Assembly: GCA_963844885.1 (NCBI GenBank)
Contig: CAWJQA010000020.1
Span: forward strand, 62,001 to 126,000
Source of the DNA: DATMER01 sp963844885
Lineage (GTDB): Bacteria; Acidobacteriota; Thermoanaerobaculia; Multivoradales; UBA5704
Direction: 5' to 3'
DNA length: 64,000 bases
The position numbers were made by a program, and so were the translations under genes. The notes beneath the pieces were generated by a model, which worked only from the letters and a program-made list of their open reading frames with translations, ran no database searches and was not told the origin of the DNA. Shown piece by piece: positions 9,207 to 18,261 of this stretch (its first letter is position 1; each line of letters begins with the position of its first letter).

Positions 9207-9230
9207 GACGGGCCTGGCCGGAGGCCCGTC
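9207..9230. terminator. Perfect 9-bp hairpin, possible terminator
   Basis: GACGGGCCT pairs perfectly with AGGCCCGTC around the loop GGCCGG. On the plus strand it is followed by a pyrimidine-rich tract but not a clean T-run, so termination is only one possibility. Confidence 0.4.
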
Positions 9231-9366
9231 TCTCCCGCCTCTTCTCAATCGCTCTCTCTTGCCCCTGTAACATCCGTCCCGCCGGGCCGTACCGAGCTGC
9301 CAGAACGGGAGGGGTGTCGTGAATCTCACGATCGGAGGTGGCAGCTCCAGAGATCCTGACGCGCTG

Positions 9367-9372
9367 TACAAT
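9367..9372 (+). promoter_or_regulatory. -10 box (TACAAT) of the histidine kinase gene
   Basis: TACAAT ends 11 bases before the ATG at 9384, so transcription would begin at or a few bases before the start codon. There is no Shine-Dalgarno sequence in the gap, which fits a leaderless or near-leaderless message. Confidence 0.5.
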
Positions 9373-9383
9373 GCCGCCGGCTC

Positions 9384-10721
9384 ATGGACATCCGGACCTT
9401 GCTGTTCGCGAATGCCCTCGTCTTCGCGGTGTTGGCGGTCGCGATGATCCTCGCCTGGCGAGGCAATCCAGTATTTCCCGGGCTTTCGTTGCTGGCCCGG
9501 GTGCATCTGGCCATGATGGGGGGCAGCGCCGTCATCGGGATCAGCCCAAGCGCGGCCCCGGCGTTCGTCTCCGTGATCGTCGGCAACAGTCTGGTCCTGC
9601 TCAGCGTGGTCTGGCTCTTCGAGGGGATCCGAGAGGTGTACAGGCTCGCCCCGGAGCGCTCGCCGAGGATCGTGCTGCCGGTCTGGGGCGCCGGCCTGCT
9701 GTTTTTCTTCCTCGTCCAGCCCAGCCTCCGCGGGCGCATCCTCGTCACGAGCTGCGTGGCGGTGGGCTATCTGCTGGCGGCGGCGTGGACGGCCCGGCTC
9801 GGCTTCCGGCGGCCGGTGGAGAGGCCGTCCTCCCTTCTCGTGGCCGGTTCGCTCGGGCTCCTCGGGGTGGTCTTCCTGGCGCGCTTCGTCTACGTCGCTG
9901 TCGCGCCGCAGGTGACGAGCCGGCTCGGGAGCGACACCTTCACCTGGGCTCTGGTCACCACGAGCCTGGTGGCCGCGACGGGCTGGACGTTCGGAGTGAT
10001 GTCGCTCGTCTACGCCCGGCTGAATGAGGAGGCGCGGCGTGGCCGGGCGGCCGTGGAGCAGCTCGTCCAGGTGGCGGCGCACGAGCTGCGGAACCCGCTG
10101 ACCTCGATCGTCGGCACCCTCGGGCTGCTGTCGGCCGAGGGCCTGGAGCTCGCCGAGGACGACCGGCAGCGGCTGTTGACCGTGGCCCGGCGCAACAGCG
10201 ACAGGATGATCCGGCTGGTCAACGACCTGCTCGACCTCGAACGCGTCGAGTCGGGGCTCGCCGCGTTCCAGTTGGAGACGCTGGGCGTCGAGCCGCTGCT
10301 GCGGCAGGCGCTGGAGCTGATCGAGCCGCAGGCGCGCCGCTTCGGCGTATCTCTGGAGCTGACTTCCGCGCCGGCCTCGACGGTCCGCGCGGACCCGCAG
10401 CGACTGCTGCAGGTGCTCGCCAACCTCCTCTCGAACGCCGTGAAGGTCTCACCCTGGGGAGGGGCGGTCCGGGTGAGCGGGTCGAGCGTCGACAGCCGGG
10501 TCCGCGTGGAGGTCGCGGACCACGGTCCGGGCATCCCCGAGGAGCTTCGGCCGCGCATCTTCCAGCGTTTCGCGAGGGGGCGGTCGGAGGGCCAGGGCAC
10601 CGGTCTGGGGCTGGCGATCAGCAAGGCTCTCGTCGAAGGGATGGGCGGGCGCATCGGCTTCGAGACGGAGACGGGGGCCGGCACGACGTTCTACTTCGAG
10701 CTGCCGGCCTCCGGCCGGTGA
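9384..10721 (+). CDS. Membrane-bound sensor histidine kinase
   Basis: A 445-residue sensor kinase. The first ~215 residues contain about seven hydrophobic segments (LLFANALVFAVLAVAMIL through GWTFGVMSLVYARL) with short loops, so the signal is probably sensed within or near the membrane. The dimerisation/phosphoacceptor region follows, with H-box AAHELRNPLTSI (Ala where most kinases have Ser). Next is the HATPase domain with N-box LANLLSNAVK, G1 box VADHGPGIP, and G2 box GTGLGLAISKALVEGMGG. It ends soon after FYFELPASGR, with no receiver domain. No response regulator gene lies next to it, so it is an orphan in this window. The next gene starts 24 bases downstream but has its own -10 box. Confidence 0.9.
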   Translation: MDIRTLLFANALVFAVLAVAMILAWRGNPVFPGLSLLARVHLAMMGGSAVIGISPSAAPAFVSVIVGNSLVLLSVVWLFEGIREVYRLAPERSPRIVLPVWGAGLLFFFLVQPSLRGRILVTSCVAVGYLLAAAWTARLGFRRPVERPSSLLVAGSLGLLGVVFLARFVYVAVAPQVTSRLGSDTFTWALVTTSLVAATGWTFGVMSLVYARLNEEARRGRAAVEQLVQVAAHELRNPLTSIVGTLGLLSAEGLELAEDDRQRLLTVARRNSDRMIRLVNDLLDLERVESGLAAFQLETLGVEPLLRQALELIEPQARRFGVSLELTSAPASTVRADPQRLLQVLANLLSNAVKVSPWGGAVRVSGSSVDSRVRVEVADHGPGIPEELRPRIFQRFARGRSEGQGTGLGLAISKALVEGMGGRIGFETETGAGTTFYFELPASGR

Positions 10722-10730
10722 CCCCCCTGG

Positions 10731-10736
10731 TAAGAT
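10731..10736 (+). promoter_or_regulatory. -10 box (TAAGAT) of the GNAT gene
   Basis: TAAGAT ends 8 bases before the ATG at 10745. Together with the absence of a ribosome-binding site this suggests a leaderless transcript. Confidence 0.45.
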
Positions 10737-10744
10737 TGCCCCGC

Positions 10745-11296
10745 ATGCCCTACGTGCCTCTCGAGACCCCGCGTCTTCTCCTTCGCCGGTTCCGGGAAGC
10801 GGACCTGGAGCCTTTCCTGACCTACCGCAACCAGCCGGAGGTGGCGCTCTACCAGAGTTGGATCCGCTGGTCGCGGGAGCAGGGGATGGACTTCATCGAC
10901 GAGCAGCAGCAGGTGGAGCCGGGAGATCTCGGATGCTGGTTTCAGTACGCGATCGTGCTGAAGGCGAGCGGCGAGCTGATCGGCGACTGCGGCTTCTGCG
11001 TCAAGGTGGCGGTGCCGAAGACGGCGGAGATCGGTTTCTCCCTGGCGCCCGAGCACCAGCGCAAGGGTCTCGCCACCGAAGCGGTGGCGGCGGTGATGGA
11101 CAGCGCCATCCGCGGGTTGGGCGTCGAGCGGATCATCGCCATCGCCATGAGCGGCAACGACCGCTCCACGGCGCTGCTGCAACGCCTCGGGCTCCGCGCC
11201 GGGCCGCCCGAGCGGGTCTGGTTCAAGGGCGAGTGGAGCGAAGAGCTGCACTTCGCGCTCGCGGGCAAAGACTGGTCAGGAAGACGTCATGACTGA
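10745..11296 (+). CDS. GNAT-family N-acetyltransferase (RimJ/RimL type)
   Basis: A 183-residue cytosolic acetyltransferase that should move an acetyl group from acetyl-CoA to an amine. It has the family's N-terminal signature LETPRLLLRRFREADLEPF, beta strands leading to EIGFSLAPEHQRKGLATEA (the acetyl-CoA pyrophosphate loop, Q/RxxGxA type), and the closing strand MSGNDRSTALLQRLGLR. A GTG at 10718 overlapping the kinase stop would add nine residues; the ATG at 10745 matches the usual start of the family and has a -10 box. The substrate cannot be told: ribosomal proteins, antibiotics and metabolites are all known for relatives. The 3' end overlaps the convergent restriction-modification gene by 10 bases. 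Confidence 0.85.
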   Translation: MPYVPLETPRLLLRRFREADLEPFLTYRNQPEVALYQSWIRWSREQGMDFIDEQQQVEPGDLGCWFQYAIVLKASGELIGDCGFCVKVAVPKTAEIGFSLAPEHQRKGLATEAVAAVMDSAIRGLGVERIIAIAMSGNDRSTALLQRLGLRAGPPERVWFKGEWSEELHFALAGKDWSGRRHD

Positions 11297-14237
11297 GAGG
11301 CGGCCCTGGCTCTGGCGAGGTTCAGCTCGAGCAGCTTGGCCAGGATCTCCACATCCGAGATGTCCGGGCTCCAGCCGTAGGCGGCGAAGACGGCCTCGTC
11401 GAGCTTCCGGTGGGCGAGGTCGAGCCAGGTCGGGCGCTGGTTGTAGAGGTTGGTCAGCGTCCGCTCCTTGAGCTTCTCGGCGGCCTCGTCGTCCCGTGGA
11501 CACGAGGCGCGGATAGCGAACGGTGCCGATGCCGCGGGCGTCCGCATCGTGAACGTAGCGTGCCCAGGGCCCGTCGACGGAGCCCGGAAACTCCAGGACC
11601 TCCTCCTGCGTCCACTCCGGCGGGTTCAGCCAGCGGTTGCGGAGGTCGTCGAGCTCCTTGGCGGCGGTTGCAATGGCGGTCTCCTGCTCCGAGGTCGGCG
11701 AGCGGGGAAGGGGAAGGTCTCGAAGCAGGTGGTGGGGGTGTAGCGGAAGCCGCTTTCGCGGTCCCGGAGCTGAGTGCCCTGCACGAGAGCCCAGACTTCA
11801 TGGAGTCCGTGAGTGGAGGACACCGAAGAAGTAGTCGTCGGAACGAGCGAAGACGAAAATCTGGCTGATCTGGGAGAGTCGGCGATTGCGACCAGACAGA
11901 AGAGGCGATGCTTTGCAACCGCGGGGAGTGCAGAGGAATCGCGCTCAGCGGAACGATCGCAGCCCGCATGCCTGGGCGAGGCTCAACGTGACGCCACCAA
12001 GCTTCCCGGTAGCTTGAACGGCGGTTGCCGAGTCGCGAGCGGCCGGACGGACTCCTGGAGGAACGCGAAGGGAGCTTCATATAGAGAAGCTTCCCGTTCA
12101 GCTAGGGACAGGCCGAAGTCGATGATGCAGACGATCCCTTGTCCGTTGCGTGAGATCGCCTGCCATTGATCCAAGGCCGGAGGACATCGGAGTTGGGCCG
12201 GCCGTGTGGGTTGGGCTTTTCGAACCACCCACGCGCCTGCGGAACGGGAATTTCGAAGAGTCCTCCCTTGGTGTCACCCATGAAGCAGGTCCCGAGGTTA
12301 CCAGCCAGCGTTGCCGCAGTGATGATGTTGGCTGCCGTTTGTAGGTTCGAATAGATCTGGGCGAACCGATACCGAGTCAAGCCTTCTTTCGACCTCGACG
12401 CCGATCGTCGAATCCGACCATGGAGACGTGAACGTTCGCGCCGTCGAGAATCCACTCCCGGTCGCTGACTGCGAAGAAGATGTCCCCGGTCTCCTTGATT
12501 CGCTCCAGCACTTCCCGGTTGGCCCCGCCGCGAATGCCTTGCGTGGCCAGGAGGCCCGCGCGCTCACAGTGGCCGGCTTCGATCTGCTGTCGCGCTTTCT
12601 CGAACCAGTAGCAGCAGAGATCGGCTTCGCGGGACCCGCTCCTTCCACACCTGGAAAAGAGCTGTCAACGTACTCGTCCCCCAGCTCCCGCGCGCAGCAT
12701 TTTGCCGCCCAGGAACGGCGGGTTGCCGACGATGAAATCCACCTTCGGCCACTCCGGCTCCTTGGGGTTCGCCGGGTCGGAGAGGTCGAGGATCGCGTCC
12801 TTGCACTGGAAGTTGTCCATGGGCCGGAGCACCGGCTCCTCGGGCTCTCCGAAGCCGTTGTTGCTTGATCCACTGGAGGTAGCCGATCCAGACGGTCATC
12901 TGCGCGAGCTCGAAGGCGTAGGGGTTGATCTCGATGCCGTAGAGCTGCCAGGGGCCGACGTGCGGGATGAAGGCGCGGGAAACCGCGCTCCATCGCCGTA
13001 GAGGATCACCTCCTTCTCCAGGTCCTTGAGCTTCTGAAGCGTGACGTAGAGGAAGTTGCCCGAGCCGCAGGCCGGGTCGAGCACCTTGACCTGGCCGAGC
13101 CGCTCGAGGAAGCGCCGGAGGATCAGATCCGACTCCACTTTCGCCTTGCGCAGGCCGTTCCCTCGAGGCCGCCTTCCGGGATCTTCTCGCTTGCCGGTCG
13201 GCTCCTTCTTGCCGGTGGCAAGCAGGTTCTCCACGACCTCTGCGGACTTCGGCCCACTCGCGCCGCAGCGGCTGCATCACCACCGGCTCGACGAGCGTCT
13301 CGATGTCCTCGCGGCTGGTGTAGTGGGCGCCGAGCTGGGAGCGCTTGTCGGGGTCCATGCCGCGCTCGAAGAGCGTGCCGAAGATCGACGGGTCGACGGC
13401 GCTCCAGTCGAGCTTTGCCGCTTCGCGCGATACGTTCCATCTCCTCGGCCGTGAGGTCGAGCACCGGAGCGTCGTCGAAGAGATTGCCGTTGAAGTGGCG
13501 GATGCGGTCCGGGCCGAAGTAGCCGCCGATCGGCCATCGCCTGCGAACAGCTCGTCCGTGAACCGGCTGAAGAGCGCCGGGTCCCGCCGGCTCTGGCGCA
13601 CGATCTCGGTGAAAAGATCTCCGGTGGGAGGAGGCCGACGTCCTCGGCGAACAGGCAGAAGACGATGCGGTCGAGGAAGCGGGCCACGTCTCGGGGTCGA
13701 GCCCGCGGGCGCGCAGCGCCTCGGCGATGTCGGCCACCTGGCTCCGCGGCCTCCTGCGTGATCGGCCTCGCTGGTGACGCCCGGGCTTGAGCTTCTCGGG
13801 GTCGAAGAAGACGGCGCGCAGGATCTCGAGATTGCGCGGCTCGGCCAGCTTCGTCCAGAGGGATGTCGTGACGTCTGTCCGGGTGCCGGTGAAGTTGGTG
13901 TGGACCACGATGCGGTCCATGTCGCAGACCACCAGCAGCGGCGGGTTCTCGAGGGCCTCGCGGTACTTGAGGAGCTGGTCGTAGGCGGCGTCGAGATCCT
14001 TGTGCTTGCCCTTGTACTCCCAGCCGAAGAAGCCGCGCTTCCAGACGTCGGCCCAGCCCTCGCCGCCGCCGTGCTTGGCGGCGCCCTTCTCGAAGGTGAA
14101 CCACTCGCCCTCGGGTCGGCCGCGGCGGGCTTGGGATGGCCGAGAAGCTCGCACAGGTCGAGGAAGTGCTGCTGGGAGGCCGAGCGCTCCGTCAGGGAGA
14201 CCCGGGACCACTTCTGGATGAATTCATGGACGTTCAT
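11287..14237 (-). CDS. MmeI-like type IIL restriction-modification enzyme (many frame breaks)
   Basis: Pieces in all three minus frames line up in order as one ~980-residue protein, close to MmeI-family length. N-terminus: MNVHEFIQKWSRVSL, then a nuclease domain with D-x9-E-x-K in ADVWKRGFFGWEYKGK, matching the D-x9-EXK site of MmeI. A helical spacer follows (RFLDRIVFCLFAEDVGLLPP, HYTSREDIETLVEP), then the N6-adenine methyltransferase with motif I DPACGSGNFLYV and an NPPFLGGKML motif IV. The C-terminal target-recognition part includes HEVWALVQGTQL and RYTPTTCFETFPFP, and the tail is LYNQRPTWLDLAHRKLDEAV. Such enzymes cut and methylate with one polypeptide and defend against foreign DNA. There are about ten frame changes, more than in any neighbour, so a decaying gene is as plausible as sequencing error. 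Confidence 0.8.
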
Positions 14238-14246
14238 GCGCGGGGG

Positions 14247-14252
14247 AGTCTA
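14247..14252 (-). promoter_or_regulatory. -10 box (TAGACT) of the MmeI-like gene
   Basis: On the minus strand TAGACT ends 9 bases before the ATG at 14237. The 81-bp divergent gap also carries the aldolase promoter. Confidence 0.45.
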
Positions 14253-14304
14253 TCGTGGTCCCCGGGCAGTGGCGCGGCCCCGGCGAGAGCCGGGGGTGAG
14301 CGGC

Positions 14305-14310
14305 TATACT
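14305..14310 (+). promoter_or_regulatory. -10 box (TATACT) of the aldolase/dehydrogenase gene
   Basis: TATACT ends 8 bases before the ATG at 14319, again too close for a Shine-Dalgarno leader. Confidence 0.5.
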
Positions 14311-14318
14311 CCGCACCC

Positions 14319-16305
14319 ATGCAAAACCTCTGGAACAACGATGAGGCCGCGGGATATCTGGGCAACGGGGGTGACCTGGGCCTGCGGGTGTATACCTCCC
14401 GGCTGCTCGGCCGGGACAAGACGCTGGTGCTGCACGGCGGCGGGAACACGTCGGTCAAGCTGCGCGAGAGCGGCCTGTTCGGCGAGGAGGAGGACATCCT
14501 CTACATCAAGGGGAGCGGCTGCGACCTGGAGACGATCGAAGAAGCCGGGTTCTCTCCCGTCCGCCTCCGGCCGGCGGCGCGGCTCGTCTCCCTGGCCGAG
14601 CTGTCCGACCCGCAGCTCGTCAACGAGCTGGTCACCCGGATGACCCGGGCTTCGGCGCCGGTGCCGTCCGTCGAGACCCTTCTCCACGCCGTTCTGCCGC
14701 ACAGGTTCGTGGACCACACCCACGCCGACGCCGTTCTCACCGTCACCAACACGCCCGGTGGCGAGGCGCGGGTGCGGGAGATCTACGGCGGCGCGGTGGT
14801 GGTGGTCCCGTACGTCATGCCCGGCTTCGGCCTCGCCCGCCTGTGCGCCGAGCGCTTCGGCGCCGAAGCCGGGCCGGACACGCTCGGCATGGTCCTCCTC
14901 AACCACGGCATCGTCTCCTTCGCGGAGACCGCCCGCGAATCCTACGAGCGGATGATTCGCCTGGTCGGACTTGCCGAGGAGTATCTGAAGTCCAGGAACG
15001 CCTGGAGCCTGGGGCCGTGGCCCGAGCCGGCCGCCGGTCCGCCGGCTCCTGTTGAAACGGCCAGGCTGCGGCGGGACATTTCCCAGGCCGCGGGAGCACC
15101 GATGATCCTCACCTCGCGGACGAACGCGCGGACCCTCGCCTTCGCCCGGCGCGAAGACGTTGCGACCGTCTCGCAGCAGGGGCCGGCCACGCCGGACCAT
15201 GTGATCCGCACCAAGTCGGTGCCGATGCTCGGCCGGGACGTGGACGCCTACGTTCAGGCCTACCGGGAGTACTTCGAGCGCCACGCGCCGCACGCGAAGC
15301 AGCCGAAGGCCATGATCGATCCGGCGCCGCGGGTGGTTCTCGATCCGGCGCTCGGGCTCGCCACGGCCGGTCGCACCGCGAAGGACGCCGCGATCGCGGC
15401 GGAGATCTACGAGCACACGATGGACGATCCTCGAGCGCGCCATGCTTCTCGGTGAATATCGCGCGCTCCCCTCCAACGATCTCTTCGACATGGAGTACTG
15501 GGAGCTGGAGCAGGCCAAGCTCAAGCATGGATGGAACGCCGCCGGAGCTCACCGGCGAGGTGGCGCTCGTCACCGGCGCCGCGTCCGGCATCGGCCGCGC
15601 CTGTGTGGGCTCGCTGCTCGCCCGTGGCGCGGCCGTGGTCGGGCTGGACCTGAACCCGGCCATCGCTACGCTTCTGGATCGTCCGGATTTTCGCGGTGTG
15701 GTCTGTGACGTCACGAACGAGGAAGACTTGCGCCGCGCCGTGGCCGTGTGCGTCGAGGCGTTCGGCGGTCTGGACATGCTCATCCTCAACGCCGGTATCT
15801 TTCCGGAGAGCCGGCGCATCGCGGACATGGGGTTGGACGAGTGGCGGCGGGTGATGTCGATCAACCTGGACTCGAACCTGGTCTTGATGCGCGAGTGTCA
15901 TCCGCTGCTTGCGCTGGCGCCGCGCGGCGGCCGGGTGGTGGTGGTCGGCTCGAAGAACGTCCCCGCGCCCGGTCCCGGGCGCGGGGCCTACTCGGCCTCG
16001 AAGGCGGCGCTCAACCAGCTCGCCCGCGTGGCGGCGCTGGAATGGGGCGAAGGACGGCATCCGGATCAACGTGATCCATCCGAACGCGGTCTTCGACACC
16101 GGCATCTGGACCGAAGAGCGGGTCGCCTCCCGCGCCAGGGCCTATGGCCTGGAGGTAGACGCAGTACCGCCGGAGCAACGTCCTGCGCGTGGAGGTGACG
16201 AGCCGCGACGTGGCCGAGCTGGCGGCGGAGATGTGCGGTCCGCTGTTCGCGAAGACGACCGGGGCGCAGGTGCCGGTGGACGGGGGGAACGAACGGGTGA
16301 TTTGA
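14319..16305 (+). CDS. Bifunctional class II aldolase / short-chain dehydrogenase (frame breaks)
   Basis: One ~660-residue cytosolic enzyme of the RhaD-dehydrogenase fusion type (PRK08324-like), which cleaves a sugar phosphate and oxidises an aldehyde or sugar alcohol. The N-terminal aldolase starts MQNLWNNDEAAGYLG and has LHGGGNTSVK, the metal-binding HTHAD and LLNHGIVSF. The C-terminal Rossmann domain has TGAASGIG, LILNAGIF and the catalytic YSASK. It ends in TGAQVPVDGGNERVI. The frame changes near 15430, 15540, 16050 and 16165; each piece resumes exactly where the family alignment would continue, so consensus errors are likelier than two separate genes. No sugar transporter or kinase is nearby. 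Confidence 0.83.
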
Positions 16306-16324
16306 GGCGGCGGCATCGCGGCGC

Positions 16325-16403
16325 GGGCCCTCACCCCCGGCCCCTCTCCCGGCCGCACACCCGGACCGCCGGGAGAGGGGAGCATGAGGCCGTTCGGCGA
16401 TCC
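16325..16403. repeat. REP-like palindromic repeat (CCTCTCCC/GGGAGAGG)
   Basis: An inverted repeat of CCCCTCTCCCGG with CCGGGAGAGGGG, followed by GCCGTTCGG. Nearly the same ~80-base block occurs at 38390-38468, and related palindromes lie between 38569 and 38947. Confidence 0.75.
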
Positions 16404-16496
16404 TCCCAACCTTCGCCGCTCCTTTTTCCCCTGGGAGCGACGTCCCGCCGGCTGAAGAAGCGGCGACGGATGGCGCTAACGTTGAGCGTCACCACT

Positions 16497-16562
16497 CACC
16501 CCTCTCCCGGGGGTCCGGGCGTGCGGCTGGGAGAGGGGCCGGGGGCGAGGGCCGCAGGCCGA
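16497..16562. repeat. REP-like palindromic repeat, opposite orientation
   Basis: CCCCTCTCCCGG ... GGGAGAGGGGCC, with GGTCCGGGCGTGCGG in the loop. It forms an inverted pair with the copy at 16325. The ~270-bp gap between genes is composed largely of these two elements. Confidence 0.7.
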
Positions 16563-16579
16563 GGGCGCTGCTCGAAGGT

Positions 16580-17362
16580 CTATCGCTCCCCGCGTTCCGC
16601 CAGCCGCCGGCTGAGCAAGGCCGTCAGAAGCAGGGCGTTGGCCGTATCGTCGGGCACCACGAAGAAAGGATACCTCTCTTCGGGCCGCCAGATCGCCACC
16701 TTGTGCTGCCGGGCCGTCACCGCTCCGATCTCGTCCAGGGGGATCGGAGGGTCGTGCGCCGGAGCGCTCAGACCTTCGCGGCTCAGCACCCAGTCCCAGC
16801 CGGCGACCGTCGCGCCGTCCTCGACCTTCCGCTCCGTGATCTCCACCAGCCGGGCGAGCAGAGGGACGAGGACGGCACCGAGGTGGTCCACCGCGCCGTG
16901 GCGGGAGAAGCCGGCGAAGCGCACCCGCGCACCGCGCGGTCCGGTGAGCGCGATCTTCCTCGTCACCCCGCCCGGCGTATCCCGCTCTTTGAGCTCGAGG
17001 CTCCGCAGCTCGCCCAAAAGGAACGTCCGCCGCCGGCCGTGGGTCTCCACGATCAGCCCGCGCTCGAACGCCGAGAGCCGCGTGCGGCGCGCCCGGCGGA
17101 GAACCAGGAAGGCGGCCGGACCGGTCGCCAGCGCGGCGATGGTGGCCCCATAAGCGAGAAAGAAGCCGAGGCTGCGGGAAGACAGGGCGAGCCGGACGCT
17201 GGTGATCAGGAGCCCGAGAGCGACACCAGCCAGGAGGATCGATCCGAAATCGAGCCGGAGAGGCCTGGGACCCAGGACGAGCGGGGGACCGATCGGCGGT
17301 CCGAGGTTCTCCCTGAGTTGGCTCTCCTGGACCCGGCGTTCGAGAGACGGCCCGCTCGCCAA
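16580..17362 (-). CDS. Membrane protein of unknown function
   Basis: A 260-residue protein with two hydrophobic segments at about residues 42-62 and 68-90 (ILLAGVALGLLI, FFLAYGATIAALATGPAAFL), followed by a soluble ~165-residue domain. The domain alternates strands and short turns (FERGLIVETHGRRRTFLLGE, RVRFAGFSRHGAVDHLG) in a way that suggests a PH-like or DUF6585-like fold, which is a weak resemblance. The start is TTG, chosen because AGGAGGGG lies seven bases upstream; no ATG occurs nearby in frame. Its function is unknown. Confidence 0.75.
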   Translation of the reverse strand: MASGPSLERRVQESQLRENLGPPIGPPLVLGPRPLRLDFGSILLAGVALGLLITSVRLALSSRSLGFFLAYGATIAALATGPAAFLVLRRARRTRLSAFERGLIVETHGRRRTFLLGELRSLELKERDTPGGVTRKIALTGPRGARVRFAGFSRHGAVDHLGAVLVPLLARLVEITERKVEDGATVAGWDWVLSREGLSAPAHDPPIPLDEIGAVTARQHKVAIWRPEERYPFFVVPDDTANALLLTALLSRRLAERGER

Positions 17363-17386
17363 GAGCTGTCCCCTCCTGAGAACCCC

Positions 17387-17812
17387 TCAGTCTTGGGGCG
17401 ACTGGGGAGGAGAGTCATTGTACTCCGGCCGGGGGTAGAGGGTGGTCCGAATGTACTCGAAGGCTTCGTCGATGAACCGGTGCCCCTCCTGGATCAGATC
17501 CTCGATCACCTCGGGGTCCGGCATGGAGATGGTGTAGTCCGCCGACTGCCGGACCTGGAAGGCTTCGCTCAGCGTGCGGTGGAACTTGGGGTCCAGCAGC
17601 TTGGTCTTCGCGAAGAGCCGGCCGTACTGGGCGAGCACCTGGCCATGGCTGGAGAACCGCAGGCCCTGCGTGTCCAGCAGGGCTTGCGCCACATAGAAGA
17701 AACCATAGTAGGCGCGGGACGCCGCGGAGTCGATGTGGTCGAGCTCCAGCAGGCGGGATGCGGCCCGGAGAGACCTGTCCGCCTTGGTCAGGAGGAACCG
17801 GGCTAGCATCAT
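17387..17812 (-). CDS. HEPN-domain protein (UPF0332-like), putative toxin
   Basis: A 141-residue all-helical protein with the hallmark ASRAYYGFFYVAQALLDTQG and the downstream LLDPKFHRTLSEAFQVRQSADY that define the UPF0332 branch of HEPN proteins. Partners of minimal nucleotidyltransferases in this family are usually RNases or toxins kept inactive by AMPylation (HepT/MntA, type VII toxin-antitoxin). The ATG at 17812 overlaps the stop of the nucleotidyltransferase gene (ATGA), so the pair is translationally coupled. The canonical R-x4-H RNase motif is not clear in this sequence, so RNase activity is not assured. Confidence 0.85.
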   Translation of the reverse strand: MMLARFLLTKADRSLRAASRLLELDHIDSAASRAYYGFFYVAQALLDTQGLRFSSHGQVLAQYGRLFAKTKLLDPKFHRTLSEAFQVRQSADYTISMPDPEVIEDLIQEGHRFIDEAFEYIRTTLYPRPEYNDSPPQSPQD

Positions 17813-18141
17813 GCCGCTGGGACGGCTTCCCGATGGACGTTGCTGTAGAAGAGGGTGCCGCCCTGCTGGTAGACCTGGAGGCTCACCGGGATGACGGACA
17901 GCACGAGGTCGTGGGCCAGAGCGAGGGGCCAGCTCACCGCGCTCGACTTCACGATCTCGCGGGAGGTTTCGACCGGGCCGTCGAGCAGCAGGAGCAGGTC
18001 GATGTCGCTGCCCTCGTTCGCCTCGCCGCGCGCGTAGGAGCCGAAGAGCAGGAGGTCGCGGAAACGGTCTCCGTAGAGGCCCTGGAGCCCCTGCTTCAAC
18101 TGGGTGATCACGCCGGCGACGTGGGAGGGTAAGCGGCTCAT
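17809..18141 (-). CDS. Minimal nucleotidyltransferase (MntA-like antitoxin)
   Basis: A 110-residue protein with the complete catalytic signature of the MNT family: GSYARGEANEGSDIDLLLLL, giving the GSxARG motif and the D-x-D metal ligands. In characterised MntA-HepT pairs this protein AMPylates and silences the HEPN toxin. The gene is first in the pair, with the HEPN gene overlapping its stop by four bases. A TAGAAT hexamer ends 8 bases before the ATG. Confidence 0.88.
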   Translation of the reverse strand: MSRLPSHVAGVITQLKQGLQGLYGDRFRDLLLFGSYARGEANEGSDIDLLLLLDGPVETSREIVKSSAVSWPLALAHDLVLSVIPVSLQVYQQGGTLFYSNVHREAVPAA

Positions 18142-18149
18142 CGCGTGGC

Positions 18150-18155
18150 ATTCTA
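18150..18155 (-). promoter_or_regulatory. -10 box (TAGAAT) of the MNT/HEPN pair
   Basis: A TAGAAT match (5 of 6 to consensus) on the minus strand, 8 bases before the start codon at 18141. The -35 position is not recognisable. Confidence 0.5.
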
Positions 18156-18261
18156 CCGTGGTCCGGTTTCCTCCGCCACAAAAGTGCGCGAGAATAGGCC
18201 GCCACCCGTCAGGCGCAGAGGAGGGAGTCCGGAGCAGGTTCCGGACGCCGGAAAGGCTCGA

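Larger units (their letters stand above)
8409..9383. other. Repeat-rich intergenic region
   Basis: Nearly 1 kb without a supported gene. It holds a dispersed repeat (8578-8688), a long run of GCCGGC-based palindromes (8690-9010), a perfect hairpin (9207-9230), and the start region of the histidine kinase. Around 9050-9180 the base composition becomes locally more AT-rich (TTGACATGACC, TTTGACAATCG), which may contain promoters. I did not find a -10 partner I trust. Confidence 0.6.
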
